Source of the DNA: Stictocephala bisonia
Taxonomy: Eukaryota > Arthropoda > Insecta > Hemiptera > Membracidae
Direction of reading: 5' to 3'
Assembly: GCA_035578905.1 (NCBI GenBank)
Contig: JAQJVL010000005.1
Coordinates: 310,001 to 374,000 of the forward strand
DNA length: 64,000 bases
Each line of letters opens with the position of its first letter. The first letter of the stretch is position 1. Shown here one piece after another: positions 24,541 to 37,400 of this stretch. The notes under the pieces are model-generated. The model was not told where the DNA came from. It searched no databases and was given only the letters and a program-made list of their open reading frames with translations. Made by a program: the position numbers and the translations under genes.

Positions 24541-24600
24541 AAACCCACCCACCCAATCACTGCACATGGGTGGGCGAGTGGGTGAATACCACTTTATGCC
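24541..24600. repeat. CCCACCC-rich short palindromic motif
   Basis: Read on the minus strand this holds agtggtattcacccactcg and cccacccatgtgcagtg, related to repeats inside the hAT-like element (30225-30445) and to 44625-44656. It is also partly self-complementary because cccaccc recurs as gggtggg. Confidence 0.6.
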
Positions 24601-24855
24601 TTCTAGTGTCATCTAGGGCAGTAAACATTCACTGTCTATGTTTGTTACTTGCACGGGAAAATATTTCTCTGTGACTTTGAAGATGCAAATTGAACATATT
24701 TTTATTGTTTAAGAATACCTGTCGTAGATGTTTTGCACTGGTTAAGTCAATGTTATTGAATCTGTTTAAGTTAAAGCCAGGCAAGGAACTTGTGTGTAAA
24801 TCAGCAGATTGGGTATAATGAACTTGGAGTATATACTGCAAACTAGACTGCGGAA

Positions 24856-24892
24856 GTCCAAACTATAGTCCGAATATTTTGATAGTTTGGAC
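24856..24892. repeat. 11-bp-arm inverted repeat
   Basis: gtccaaactat and atagtttggac flank a 15-nt loop. A partial third copy follows at about 24898-24905. Confidence 0.7.
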
Positions 24893-24959
24893 TGAATCCA
24901 AACTATAAAATAATGTTATAGTTTGAAAATTATTTTAACTGGTACCGGCGGAACGGCCA

Positions 24960-25155
24960 CGCGCCGTTGGTCTGAAGTGACGGTACTCTGAGTTTAAATT
25001 TGCTGTCAAACTTAAAATAAGTAAGCAATAATTTTCAAACTAATTGTATAGTGTCCACCATTTTATATTCTTTAAGAAAAGATTATTCTGGAGATTTTGC
25101 TTAACCTAATTTGCTTTTTATTGTGATATTTGTGTTCAATAACATGTTTTTATGA
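24960..25155. repeat. Diverged direct duplication, copy 2
   Basis: Second copy of the block at 24297-24500. Its right end passes directly into the left arm of the inverted repeat that starts near 25130. Confidence 0.7.
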
Positions 25156-26535
25156 GTGAAATTGCACGTGCCTCATCTTTAACCTGTCACTGTAGTGAGA
25201 ATAATAGTAATAAATAATTTCTTGTGGATAGATGACAGTTAAAGAGAAATGAATGTTTTTTCTGTAAGCCCTTGCAAACTCGGAAACAACAAATGCTAGA
25301 CAAAATCTCTTTGAGCACACATTAACTGTGTTATTTGTGTATTACTAAAATAATACTGTGGCACTAATAACACATGCAGAAAAATAATGAAGATTTGATG
25401 AATTAACTCATAATTCGTTTATATCGATGCTGTGTTGGGCGGGTAAGGTATACTCTGTTCAAGGGAAAGTCAGCCCAAGCGTGAAATATAGTGCTTGGTG
25501 TAGTTTAATCACCAGTTTATTTTATTACATTAGTTTAGTTTTAGTGATATTACAAATTTTTCTTTTATTTAGACGTGACAATAATGTTATAGGATTCAGT
25601 GTAAATATAATTATCAGTGTTTAGCGCAATTCTAATATTTAGGCCCTTTACAACTTTAGTTAATATTCTATTATTAATTGACAAGAAATCCTAGTTTTTA
25701 CAAAGGAAGAGGCCAGAGCTGAGCCAGTTACTGTACAATGGAAGAGGCCAGAGCTGAGCCAGTTACTGTCCAATGGAAGAGGCCAGAGCTGAGCCAGTTA
25801 CTGTCCAATGCAAGAGGCCAGAGCTGAGCCAGTTACTGTCCAATGGAAGAGGCCAGAGCTGAGCCAGTTACTGTCCAATGGAAGAGGCCAGAGCTGAGCC
25901 AGTTACTGTCCAATGGAAGAGGCCAGAGCTGAGCCAGTTACTGTCCAATGGAAGAGGCCAGAGCTTAGCCAGTTACTGTCCAATGGAAGAGGCCAGAGCT
26001 GAGTCAGTTACTGTCCAATGGAAGAGGCCAGAGCTGAGCCAGTTACTGTCCAATGGAAGAGGCCAGAGCTGAGCCAGTTACTGTCCAATGGAAGAGGCCA
26101 GAGCTGAGCCAGTTACTGTCCAATGGAAGAGGCCAGAGCTGAGCCAGTTACTGTCCAATGCGCGTGTGGTATCACGACCGCCTTGTTGACAATATAGTTT
26201 TGAAAACTACTGAATCTTCATTCTTAGTTCAAGAAAATGTAATTTAATACGAGAGTACGATTTTAGTGTCACTTAAATAACACAATTATATTAGGTTTCA
26301 TGAAATTTTGTCTAGCGTCTGTCGTTACTGAGTTTGCAAAGGTTTACAAAAACATTCATTTCTCAATAACTTGTTGGAATTATTAAATAAGTCTTGTTAT
26401 TATAAATTAATCACAATGAATCAAACTGCCATAAATCCATAAGAAATTATTTTATTATCATTATTCTCGCTACAGTGAAAGGTTAAAGACGACTCACGCG
26501 CAATTTCACTCATAAAAACGTGTTCTTAACGTTAA
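25130..26535. mobile_element. Inverted-repeat (foldback-like) element around a 35-bp array
   Basis: Left arm (about 25130-25320) and right arm (about 26295-26535) are complementary over long stretches: tttttatgagtgaaattgc, agaataatagtaataaa and gaaatgaatgtttttt are matched by reverse complements on the right. The right arm has about 70 bp more in the middle, and identity is perhaps 75-80% by eye. Between the arms lie AT-rich DNA and a homogeneous 35-bp array. No transposase frame. An old foldback-like or MITE-like element, or an inverted duplication, would both fit. Confidence 0.6.
25703..26160. repeat. 35-bp satellite, 13 copies
   Basis: Unit ggaagaggccagagctgagc plus cagttactgtccaat. Only a few substitutions occur (caagagg near 25810, gcttagcc near 25965, gagtcag near 26001). 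Since 35 is not divisible by three, a frame through it reads the unit in all three phases in turn, which explains the 64-codon frame there. Confidence 0.95.
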
Positions 26536-27708
26536 GTAGTACAAATGTAAGTAGTGCAAATTAAGAATCACTGAACATTTAAATGTTTTGCATTAGTAAT
26601 AAACTTAATTTGCTGTCTTTTTTTCAACATACTGAAGGTCATACTAATTTTTCAATGCGTCGATGTAATGTAACGTTACCAAAGATGAACGCTGCTTCCG
26701 AAAACGTTAAAGTTACTCGAATATTATGTATTAAAGCCAAACATATTTAGTTAATTGTTTTATAATATTAGATTATTAAATACAATAGAACCAGTAACTC
26801 AATGATTTCATAATTTCCTCCTAGATGGAACTTTCTGGTTCATTAAACGAAGCGGTCGAAGCTAGGTGGCCATTAAAGTTCTGTATAATAACATTCTGTA
26901 ATTCTCAATTACTGCTATGTTTAGAGTTAAGAATATACAATCAGTTAGACTAGAATGTTGTCTAGTTAATTAAACTTAACTTAATTATACAAATTTTGAA
27001 CCTAAATTATCTCAACAATCCTAGCAAGCCTGATCAGCCACTCTTGAATTAAATTTTATTGGTTTAAAATTATTGGTTTTAATCTCAGTTATTAAATTAT
27101 ATTGATCTGTTGTGTTAGTTTATGTCGTCATCTATAGATTTATGGAGTTATATACAACCCGACTACAAGTGAGAATATTATTTTTACATAAAACATGTTA
27201 TTTAGCTATAGTATTAAAGAGATCTGCTCACTGTTCCGAGAAATTTTATTCCTAAACAGTACAAAATTGTTAACTTTAATTATTTCAATTTTCAGGTAAG
27301 GAAGGCGTTTATTCCCCAAAGATGTCCAAGGTATGCACGCAGACCTTCTAGTAAGTAACCACGTGTCGTTTTCTCACCTCTGTAGTTCTGCTTTACTTAC
27401 ATTTTTCAACTTCATGAATTATTAATTAGTTTTTGCTGACAATTTATTTAAATCAATTATATACGCTCTCCATGTGAGATAAGTTTTGTTTAGAATGTTA
27501 TGAATACGAAATAAAATTCAATACTTTGTAGGTGAAGTTTATTTAAGACGCAAGCTCATGGCAACCGATTTTCTACTCTTTCTCTCAACCACATGCAGAA
27601 GACGTAATCATGTCCTGCTATCTAACGGCGATTGCTTTCAAATAAGCGCTAGGAAAAATATATGTCGCGCTATTAGTTTAGCTATCAGTTACTTCAATGT
27701 GTGCTGGA
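26536..27708. other. AT-rich DNA with a possible splice-signal pair
   Basis: No gene recognised. The only notable sequence is the acceptor/donor arrangement listed at 27296-27350. Confidence 0.5.
27296..27350 (+). other. Candidate recursive splice site / short exon
   Basis: A pyrimidine-biased tract ends in ttcaattttcag at 27295 and is followed at once by gtaagg, so a 3' splice site abuts a 5' splice site. A second strong donor, gtaagt, begins at 27351. A 3' site fused to a donor with a second donor downstream is the known layout of recursive splice (ratchet) sites and RS-exons in long introns. One phase is open through the 55 nt. No neighbouring exon is visible, so this is weak. Confidence 0.2.
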
Positions 27709-27765
27709 GAGAGACAGAGAGAGGGACGAAGAGAGATAGAGAGAGGGAGACCGGGACGTGGACAA
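27709..27765. repeat. GA-rich simple sequence
   Basis: Degenerate gagagagacagagagaggga-type run directly before a dispersed-repeat copy. It gives a low-complexity basic/acidic frame that is not a gene. Confidence 0.8.
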
Positions 27766-28920
27766 AGTGGGCCAAAGACAAACTGAACCACTCCGTAATA
27801 TGGTCCAGGTTGTCTCTTTTAGGAAGAGACAATCTGAATATCTTTGAGTTTTAAGTGTGACTGTACAAGTAATTAATAAGATATTAACATAATTGGGAAA
27901 TTTTGTAAATCTAAAAAAGTGAACTTCAGTTATGAGAAGTGTTGCCTGTTATTTTGTATAGTAATTTATTAATGTTTATTGTTATCTATTATTTTTGTTA
28001 TTGTTGTGTTTTTCTGTATTGTTATATATTATTATCAGATATTATATTAAGTTTATTAGCTCTGTTTGTGTGTTGTTAAATTAAGTTTACTCTTGAAACA
28101 GTTGTTTTTATAATGGTCACATTAGATCTATAAATTTTTACTTGTTCTCATATATCTACGTATCTGTTCTTGCCGTCATTTTCATATACTATATTTAATT
28201 GTTGCCATATGTTGAACAAATATTTTAATGAAATGTATTGCATATAAATTCGTGTATTGCCGTATAAATAGATACATTGTTTTATCTCTAACACAAATAG
28301 TGACTATTTTAAGGAAATTATAATTTTATCCAAAATAGGATAGAATTTACTATAAAATAATTAAATCTTTACCTAATTATTTAATATAAGAATTTATACG
28401 TAACTGTTATTGATTTAAAACACTTTTGGAAATTATATGTTTTAGTTAAAATTATTTGTTATAAATAACACTACATAGTTTGTATACATACACTTCGTAA
28501 CCAATTTTTATTACATATTTGTCGTTTATGTCAAAAGAAATGTAAATTGTATTATTTGTTGGATGTCAGATTACAGGGATGTTTATAATTTTATCAACTA
28601 GTATGACTGTGGCGAGCAGATGTGAGAAAATACGTGGATAATTATTTTTCCACTTTTAACTATGAATATCGCTTTATAGAAGGTGCTCAGATTACAGACG
28701 TATATAGGTTAATACATTTCGATCAGGTTTACCAAACATGATGACACAGTTATCAAGTAACCTCTAAGGGACAACTTGATCAATATAAAGGCGCATATCA
28801 GTCAATTTTATTTATCCCTTTAATTTTGTCACTTTTTTCACATTACCCATAATGTAGGTTAAAAAATACTAACTAGGCCTAGTAGATGCTTGGTCGTTTT
28901 TATTCACATAAACCTATTCT
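27766..28920 (+). repeat. Dispersed repeat family X, copy 1
   Basis: Aligns in the same orientation with about 54150-56385. Shared markers in order: gacaaactgaaccact, gaatatct/gtgactg, ttttatccaaaatagga, cctaattattta, ttatcaagtaacct, cttgatcaatataaaggcgc and a taggcctagtagatgc-like end. No coding capacity seen. A third fragment (aagtgggccaaagacaaact, minus strand) lies at 59295-59330. Probably a non-autonomous element. Confidence 0.7.
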
Positions 28921-29469
28921 ATTGCCATTTATTTTATTGCATAACCTGGTATTTATTACTGCATTTCTTAGACTTCGCATGATTATATTTCCCCATGGAA
29001 TAAAAATGTGAGCAGATAAAAAATACGGCGTACGTTAACTACATGAACTAATCGAACATAGTTGCTGAAGGATTAACGTGAGAATGAAATTTGACCGAGC
29101 ATACAGAACAATTATAGCAAGAGTTTTATAATTTTAAGTTAACGGTCTTGTTTTGTTACAAAACATGTGGTAGAGGGTCGCTGAGCCACCACTTATGTAG
29201 CTTTAGCGTTCGTTTAGTTTTTGTAATCAGATGTTATTGTTAACGAAAGTAGAAAAGTCTTTAGATGTTCGTCTTCAACGGGAGTTATTTCATTGAGAAA
29301 CATCCACTCTCTTGGGGAAAACTGTGAAAACTGTGTAGGAATTTTAAACATAAGAGAAATTTAAACAAAGTTTTCTACGGACTTTAAAGAGAAAAATAAT
29401 TTCTTCTTAATAATTTTTATACTCTTTTTAGACTGTTTTAAAAACACATTTTTTTAAATTATAAACTTA
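28921..29469. other. AT-rich spacer
   Basis: No gene or repeat recognised. Confidence 0.5.
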
Positions 29470-29958
29470 TTTTCTGATTCTTAGTCTCTTCAATTGAGAA
29501 TGGGTTTGAACATAAAACATCAGCAACATTTGTAGATCTTTCAGCAGTCTATGACTCAGTCTGAAGAAAGGGCCTCGTACTTAAAATATACAACCTAATT
29601 ACGTGTCCTCCACTGTTGCAATTTCTGAATCCTAGCTTCAGCAACAGGTTAATTAAGTTTGCCTAGGTCGCAAAGAAAGTTCTTTTAGGGACCTAAATGA
29701 CGCTGCCACAAGTTTCTGTTCTTGCTCATCTTTTTTATTCAATGTATATACTCGACATTCCCGTCACACAGTCCAGAAAATTCATGAATGCGGATGATAA
29801 TGATCTCGCAACTCAACACTAGAACAAATCGAAAACTGAAAGAAAACTTACAATTAATCTAGTCATATTCAATAATTATTTTAAAACCAGGAAGCTAAAA
29901 CTCGATCCAACAAAGACAGAACCTACTTTTATCTGATTAAATAGACTACACACTAGAC

Positions 29959-30616
29959 CAGGGTTCCTCACTAGGATTTCATGACGGGCCTTATTACCTC
30001 TCTCAAAATAATCTAAGGGCTGCAAGTACATATACATACAATTTTTTTGTGTGTTTTATAGCTTGCATTTAGTCTGTCTCTCTGCTATTAATTTAGTATT
30101 TAGTGCATTAAAACAAAGACCAAGAATTCTGAGTATTTTTTGTGGCTTATAAAAGTACCAAAGTGGTTGTCACTTTAATAAATTATTATAGTTCCAAAAG
30201 AATTTAAAGGCCGCAAACAATTGTGTGCGTACTCACCCACCTATACACGTACAGTGTTACTCACCCACCTATACACGTACAACGGTACTGACCCACCCGC
30301 CCACCCATACACGTACAGTGGTACTGACCCACCCATCACACGTACACGTACAGCGGTATTGACCCACGCGCCCACCTGTACACGTACAGTATCAATGCCA
30401 CTGTATGTGTATGGGCGGGCGGGTGGGTCAATGCCACTGTATGTGTATGGGCGGGTTACAAAAATACAAAAAAAAACCTTTTGAAAGTTTGTAATATATT
30501 TTTTACAGTTTGTAATTATAGACAGAAAATACACTATAATTACACATACAGTGGCATTGACCCACCCGCCCGCCGGTAATGCATGCGGCCCGAGGGTCAC
30601 GTAGTGAGTATCCCTG
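29959..30616. mobile_element. Non-autonomous hAT-like element inside the LINE
   Basis: Termini CAGGGTTCCTCACTA (left) and the complement of tagtgagtatccctg (right) are imperfect inverted repeats of the CAGGG type usual in hAT elements. Flanking 8-bp direct repeats cactagac (29951-29958) and cattagac (30617-30624) differ at one base, which fits an old 8-bp duplication. The gcggcccg sequence near the right end is also typical of this group. No transposase is encoded; the interior is filled by a minisatellite. Confidence 0.85.
30225..30445. repeat. Minisatellite with inverted copies inside the hAT-like element
   Basis: Units of about 30-36 bp built from acccacccgcccacccatac and acgtacagtggtactg run forward to about 30390 and then in reverse (30395-30445), with one more forward copy near 30545-30575. 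The inversion makes a large potential hairpin. It produces chance frames on both strands. Confidence 0.85.
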
Positions 30617-31345
30617 CATTAGACAATAAAAAACTAAACATCTTTTTCGATGTTGTTAGGCTGAAACACAATGAGCATCCACATTTAATTGGAACTTAGT
30701 TTAGATCGATATCTATGTTTTAAAAGTCACCTACAGAAAACAGCAGCTAAGTGAGGACCAGAGCTAACATTGTGCAGCAACTTGCTGGATTATAGTGGGG
30801 AGCCAAGTCCTGCGTACTAAAGCTTTGTGCCTGGTTTATTTTACTGCTGAGTACTGAATTCTCGGAAACATGACAGAAGAGACATTTCCCAGAGTTCCAA
30901 AAGATCTTTTCTACTCCGAGTCCCCCATATTGAAGAGATCGCACGTCGTGCTGGGCGACTTAACTCTATAAAAAAACCACCTCTTCGACTACTTTCCAGT
31001 TAATTATTTCAAACTAATTTGCGCCAAAAACGATCTGGATGATAACTTAGATTGGTTTGACGGTCAAAACAAGTTTCTGGTATCAGACCTTATGATTATC
31101 ATCGAATAAATCTCCCTCATAAGGAGTGTACTATGTTGAGTCGCTTCCATACGGGCGTGGGACGAAGCAACTAAGGGAATACGAGCATAAGTAGGGTTTG
31201 GCAAATAATCGGTCATTTGATTGGGGAGCCGAATTTCAAACTGAATCTCATAGGTAATGATTGTTCATTGCGGTCTGTTCAAGGGAGATTAGCTGGTCTT
31301 CAGTCAATCGGTGAAGCAGGTTTAGAATGGTACAAAATTACTTTA

Positions 31346-33439
31346 TACTTAAGAATTTGTTACCTTTGTATATTTTTTAGTTTGGTTTATTATTTTTTCC
31401 TTTCATTTTGGTAGCTGACATTTAAAGTCAGAGGCTGTAAATATCATTATTGGGAAAACAGTATCCTTATATACAATACCTGAAGCTATTTTTGTTGTCA
31501 ACGCAACTCCTCCCTTATTTTTTGACCAATTTTAACGGTTGAGGTTTCAACAAAATTGCCTCTGTTCGTAGTTGTGCATTAAAGTCTCCATTCTTCAATG
31601 AGCACGAGACGCCCTCAAAATACGTTTTTCGGTCAAAAGAATAACATTGAGACAGATTTAAATGAATGAAAAAGTAACAGCTGTTCAAATGTAAATAGTG
31701 ATATCCATATAATATTAACAGCTGTTGGAATATAAACAACGGTGTTTGTAATATTGAGGAAGTTAGATCTTTCTTAATTTTAAACCAGGGAAGGTTGTAA
31801 ACATGGTTTTATTCACATCCGACTGTAGGGCTCCGCTCTACTGGACTTGAGATTGCATTGGTAATCTAATACTGTATTTTATTTATTTATAAATATGCAG
31901 CTGTTATATAAAATAAATGAAATGATCACGTTTAAAACAGGCTAAGTAATATCATTGGGTGTTTATACTAATAAATAGGTAGCAACGCAAGTAATGTGAG
32001 TGAGATACTGTAAATAAATTTAATATGGTGATTGTACTTTATACAGGTAACCTACTATTATTTGTAGTCAAAAAACACAGGTCGAGGTGTAACGAGCGGC
32101 GCGAAGCGTGCAGGGGTGTCTCCTAGTTTAAACAGTATTAGGTGATTTTTCAAATATTAATGATTTTACACCTTACTTATGGTGTTTGAGTTTGTACATA
32201 CATAAATGTAAATTGCTGCTTAAGTTTGTATAACAACTTTTATTTATAACTACAGTATACAGTATTTATATGCATTATATTATTGCATAGTCATCCACTT
32301 CTGTGGTGAGTGTAACATTTCAATAGTAGTAATAAAATAAGTTTTAAATTAATTACAACATTTTCACGTGGCAGGCAAGAAAGAAGTTAATTAAAATAAA
32401 TTGTAAAAAGTATACTTCAATTGTAGAAGAACCAAAATATGGCCGCTAAACAAAATAGAAGTTGAACAAAAACTAAATGCACATATGTTGGTTGGGACCT
32501 AACTCCCCCAAAGATTGGATACTATTGAATGGGGAGTTGAAATTATTGTGAATTTTCGTTAAAATAATTTTCTCTAAACAAAAGTTTTAAATTTTACTTG
32601 CGACGTTGTAATCATTGACTACTCTGAACAGCTATGGGTTTGTGGATAGATGCTTGAACGGCAACAGAAAAGTGGTTGCTGATTATTTAGTATCACGTAC
32701 CTGTTTGTAGAGTGCACGCTTATTACCAATTCAATTCTTTTAGATAAACAATTCAGTCAACCAGTTGTGATAGTCTAGGGCAGGGTGAATATAGTTTTGT
32801 GTTCTCGTATCCACCTTTTATTGATGAGACAGTGCAGGGATTTAATACGCGTATTTATCATTGTTACAACGTACGTTAAGTGCGTTTAGTAGAAAACATT
32901 AAAGACGTTCACATCTATGTCAGTGCATAAGCATATCATCTGAAAGAAGTCCGCAACTATCTCGCTTAATGTATTTTTGTCAGAAAAGTCGGTGTTCGAT
33001 TTGCAGAAATTGATATGTCTCACCATTGCTATATATTATGCCGATGGATTTGTAGCTGTTTTGTACTTCAAAGTTTTAATAAAAAAATAATTCCCTTGTT
33101 CGTAATTGTACCTCAAAAACAGTGAGGTAAAATTACAAACATTGGACGACTTATTAAAGAGAACTTTCGTTTCAGCTACCTGACACAGGTTGGGTATATT
33201 GACTTCATGTAACTTGAATTCAATATACCCTTCGTATATTGTGATAGTAAGGATACGAAGGACAATGTAGTAAATTGTTTCTAAACTAGGATTCTTTAAA
33301 GCGACCACAGTATATTTACCTCGTTAAAAGTGACTGTATATCAAGTTGAATGTGACAAAAAAATAATATAAACGATTACATTAGGGTGGGTAAAGTGAGC
33401 CAAACTGTGAGAATGGATCAATAGGTTAGGTTGGGGTAG
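31346..33439. other. AT-rich region without a recognised gene
   Basis: Frames of 62-90 codons on either strand show no domain I recognise. A short GC-rich piece (gagcggcgcgaagcgtgcag at 32094-32113) stands out and may be the edge of an unidentified element. Confidence 0.5.
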
Positions 33440-34381
33440 GGTGTGGCGGGAGGAATGAGCACGATGGGAGGAATGACGTCACAGAGTTGGGTGGCGCGTC
33501 ATACTGGAGCCTCGATAGCTGCTGTCTTGACCCAAGAGCACGTAAATACCACCACAACTCTGACCTCAGGAGCCTTGATAGTTTCTGTCTTGACACGACT
33601 TGACCTGATATCACATGACTACCACCACGATCTGGTCTCAGGAACCTTCCTAGGTATTGTCTTGACGTGACATCACATGACTACCACCACGATCTGATCT
33701 CATGAACCTAGATAGATTATCTCTTGACGAGACATCACGTACTACAATCACGACTTGACCTGACATCACGTGACTACCACCACGATCTGATCTCATGAAC
33801 CTAGATAGATTATCTCTTGACGAGACATCACGTACTACAATCACGACTTGACCTGACATCACGTGACTACCACCACGATCTGATCTCATGAACCTTGATA
33901 GATTATCTCTTGACAGGACTTCACGTGACTGTTACAACGACTTGGCCTGATATCACGTGACTGCTACCACGACTTTGTCCTCAGGAGTCTTGATGGTTAC
34001 TGTTTTGACATATCTCGGTCTTATTTAACGTGACTACCATGACGCCTCAGACCTTTAAGGTCCTGATCGTCATTCTCTTAATCCGATAGCACAATAGTAA
34101 TATGTCAACTCTACCACTAGAGCCTTGATGGGAGTTTCTCCCGACACCAGAAAGTATTCATTACAAAACTTGACCTAAGGATTATGGCTGTCTTGGCTTG
34201 ATCATAAATTATATGGACAAAATAATGTCACCAACACTATGACTATGTCCAGGAGTCTCGATATTTAACAATATCTTGACCCAATACAATTGAATATCAT
34301 CTCAATTTTGACATCTGGAACACTGATTGTTGTTTTCAAGAACTTTGAAATGTCGATGGTGAACGTTGTAACTCGATACAG

Positions 34382-34442
<61 letters not shown>

Positions 34443-37400
34443 CTTTGACATAGTGAATCCTGATAATTACTGTCTTGACACGATTTGACACAACACCACA
34501 CAATCATGACGACATTGATCTCTCAGGGGCCTCCTGGAGTCTCGGTAGTAATAGTTGACTCGACATCACATAAATATTAACGACTCTACCCCTGGAGTCT
34601 TGATATTATATATTGGCCCGACATCCCATGATTATAACAACTCAGATCCCTGACGTTACTTTAACCCGACATCACATGACTGTAATGAGTCTATCCCTGG
34701 AGTCTCGATTGTAATTATTGACCTGATTTGATTCTGATCCCTGGAGTCTCGGTGGCATTTCTTGACATGACATCGTTTAATCATTTGATGTCGGTTCAAT
34801 ACATACCAAGACTCTAGAAATAGAGTTTTTGTATTCATGTGATGACGAGTCACTATTACTGTCGAGACTACATGGGGTAGAGTCGTTATAATCTTGCGAT
34901 TTCAGGTCAATACATACTAGCAAGACTGATCCCTGGAGTCTCGGCAGTATTTATCGACCTGATATGACTGATTTCTGGAGTTTCAACAGTATATATATAT
35001 ACCTGACATGACTACTCCTGGAGTATCGGTAATAAGTATTGACCTGACATCAAATGATTATAACGACTCTATCGCTGTAGTTATGATAGTATATATTGAA
35101 CCTACAGTATATATTATATATTAAAAACGGTACTCTGATTCCTGGAGTCCTCATTATCTATATGTAGTGACCAAACACCACATATTATTACGACTCTGAT
35201 CCCTGAAGCCTCGCCATTATGTATTAACCCGACATAACATGTCTGTAAAGACTCTACCCTTGGAGTCTCGACAATAATAGTTGACTCGACATCACATGAA
35301 TACAACGACTCCACCCTTAGAGTTTTTATAATATGAATTGAACCGACATCGAATAATAAAATTTGTCTATGACTCCTTGAGTTTTGATTGTTTGTATTGA
35401 CGCAAAACATGTCATTATAACGACTCTCCCCTTCGAGTCTCGGTAGTATTTGCTGACCTGACATGACTCTGACCCCCTGAAGTCACGGTAGTATTTGTTG
35501 ACCTGACATCTTATCAACTATCCCCGGAGTTATAATACACTAGTATGTATTGACCTGACATGACTCTGCCCCTGAAGTCTCGGTAGTATTTGTTGACTTG
35601 ACGTCACATCGTTATATCGACTATTCCCGGCGTCTCAATACACTAGTATGTATTGACCTGACATGACTCTGCCCCCTGAAGTCTCGGTAGTATTTGTTGA
35701 CCTGACATGACTCTCCCCCCTGAAGTCACGGTAGTATTTGTTGACCTGACATCTTATCAACTATCCCCGGAGTTATAAATACACTAGTATGTATTGACCT
35801 GACATCACTTGATTATAACGACTATCCACGGAGTCTCAATACACTAGTATGTATTGACCTGACATGACTCACCCTCTGAAGTCTCGGTAGTATTTGCTGA
35901 CCTCACATGACTGTGCCGCCTGAAGTCTCGGTAGTATTTGCTGACCTGACATCACATGATTATAACGACTATCCACGGAGTCTCAATACACTAGTATGTA
36001 TTGACCTGACATGACTCTGCCCCTGAAGTCTCGGTAGTATTTGTTGACTTGACATCACATCGTTATATCGACTATTCCCGGCGTCTCAATACACTAGTAT
36101 GTATTGACCTGACATGACTCTGCCCCCTGAAGTCTCGGTAGTATTTGTTGACCTGACATGACTCTCCCCCCTGAAGTCACGGTAGTATTTGTTGACCTGA
36201 CATCTTATCAACTATCCCCGGAGTTATAAATACACTAGTATGTATTGACCTGACATGACTCTGCCCCTGAAGTCTCGGTAGTATTTGTTGACTTGACATC
36301 ACATCGTTATATCGACTATTCCCGGCGTCTCAATACACTAGTATGTATTGACCTGACATGACTCTGCCCCCTGAAGTCTCAGTAGTATTTGTTGACTTGA
36401 CATCACATCGTTATATCGACTATTCCCGGCGTCTCAATACACTAGTATGTATTGACCTGACATGACTCTGCCCCTGAAGTCTCGGAAGTATTTGCTGACC
36501 TGACATGACTCTGCCCCCTGAAGTCTCGGTAGTATTTGCTGACCTGATATCACATGATTATAACGACTATCCACGGAGTCTCAATACACTAGTATGTATT
36601 GACCTGACATGACTCTGCCCCTGAAGTCTCGGTAGTATTTGTTGACTTGACATCACATCGTTATATCGACTATTCCCGGCGTCTCAATACACTAGTATGT
36701 ATTGAGCTGACATGACTCTGCCCCCTGAAGTCTCGGTAGTATTTGCTGACCTGACATGACTCTGCCCCCTGAAGTCTCGGTAGTATTTGTTGACCTGACA
36801 TGACTCTGCCCCCTGAAGTCTCGGTAGTATTTGTTGACCTGACATCACTTGATTATAACGACTATCCACGGAGTCTCAATACACTAGTATGTATTGACCT
36901 GACATGACTCACCCTCTGAAGTCTCGGTAGTATTTGCTGACCTCACATGACTGTGCCGCCTGAAGTCTCGGTAGTATATGTTGACCTGACATCACATGAT
37001 TATAACGACTATCCGCAGAGTCTCAATACACTAGTATGTATTGACCTGACATGTCTCACCCTCTGAAGTCTCGGTAGTATTTGTTGACCTGACATCTTAT
37101 CAACTATCCCCGGAGTTATAAATACACTAGTATGTATTGACCTGACATGACTCTGCCCCTGAAGTCTCGGTAGTATTTGTTGACTTGACGTCACATCGTT
37201 ATATCGACTATTCCCGGCGTCTCAATACACTAGTATGTATTGACCTGACATGACTCTGCCCCCTGAAGTCTCGGTAGTATTTGTTGACCTGACATGACTC
37301 TCCCCCCTGAAGTCACGGTAGTATTTGTTGACCTGACATCTTATCAACTATCACCGGAGTTATAAATACACTAGTATGTATTGACCTGACATGTCTCTGC

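Larger units (their letters stand above)
29470..31345 (+). pseudogene. Dead jockey-like LINE reverse transcriptase, split by a hAT-like element
   Basis: In order on the plus strand the remains of a LINE ORF2 are visible: FVDLSAVYDSV (29529-29561; RT motif with the first catalytic Asp), LPQVSVLAH (29703-29730; usually PQGSVL), NADDNDLATQ (29787-29816; the YADD box with Y changed to N), and a KLKLDPTKTE block near 29890-29920. The hAT-like insertion occupies 29959-30616. The protein resumes with RLKHNEHP (about 30660), QQLAG and WGA (about 30776-30806), VYFTAEY (30833-30853) and a degraded C-terminal segment to about 31345. At least three frameshifts and several stops make it non-functional. 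It would have copied its RNA into DNA at a nicked target. The 5' half with the endonuclease is absent. Confidence 0.85.

Noticed and set aside
27558..27854. 98-codon plus-strand frame with an Arg/Glu-rich stretch
   Set aside because: The charged part is translation of a GA-rich simple repeat and the end is dispersed repeat X.
34265..34507. 80-codon frame with an IYIY run
   Set aside because: Translation of the (AT)n microsatellite.
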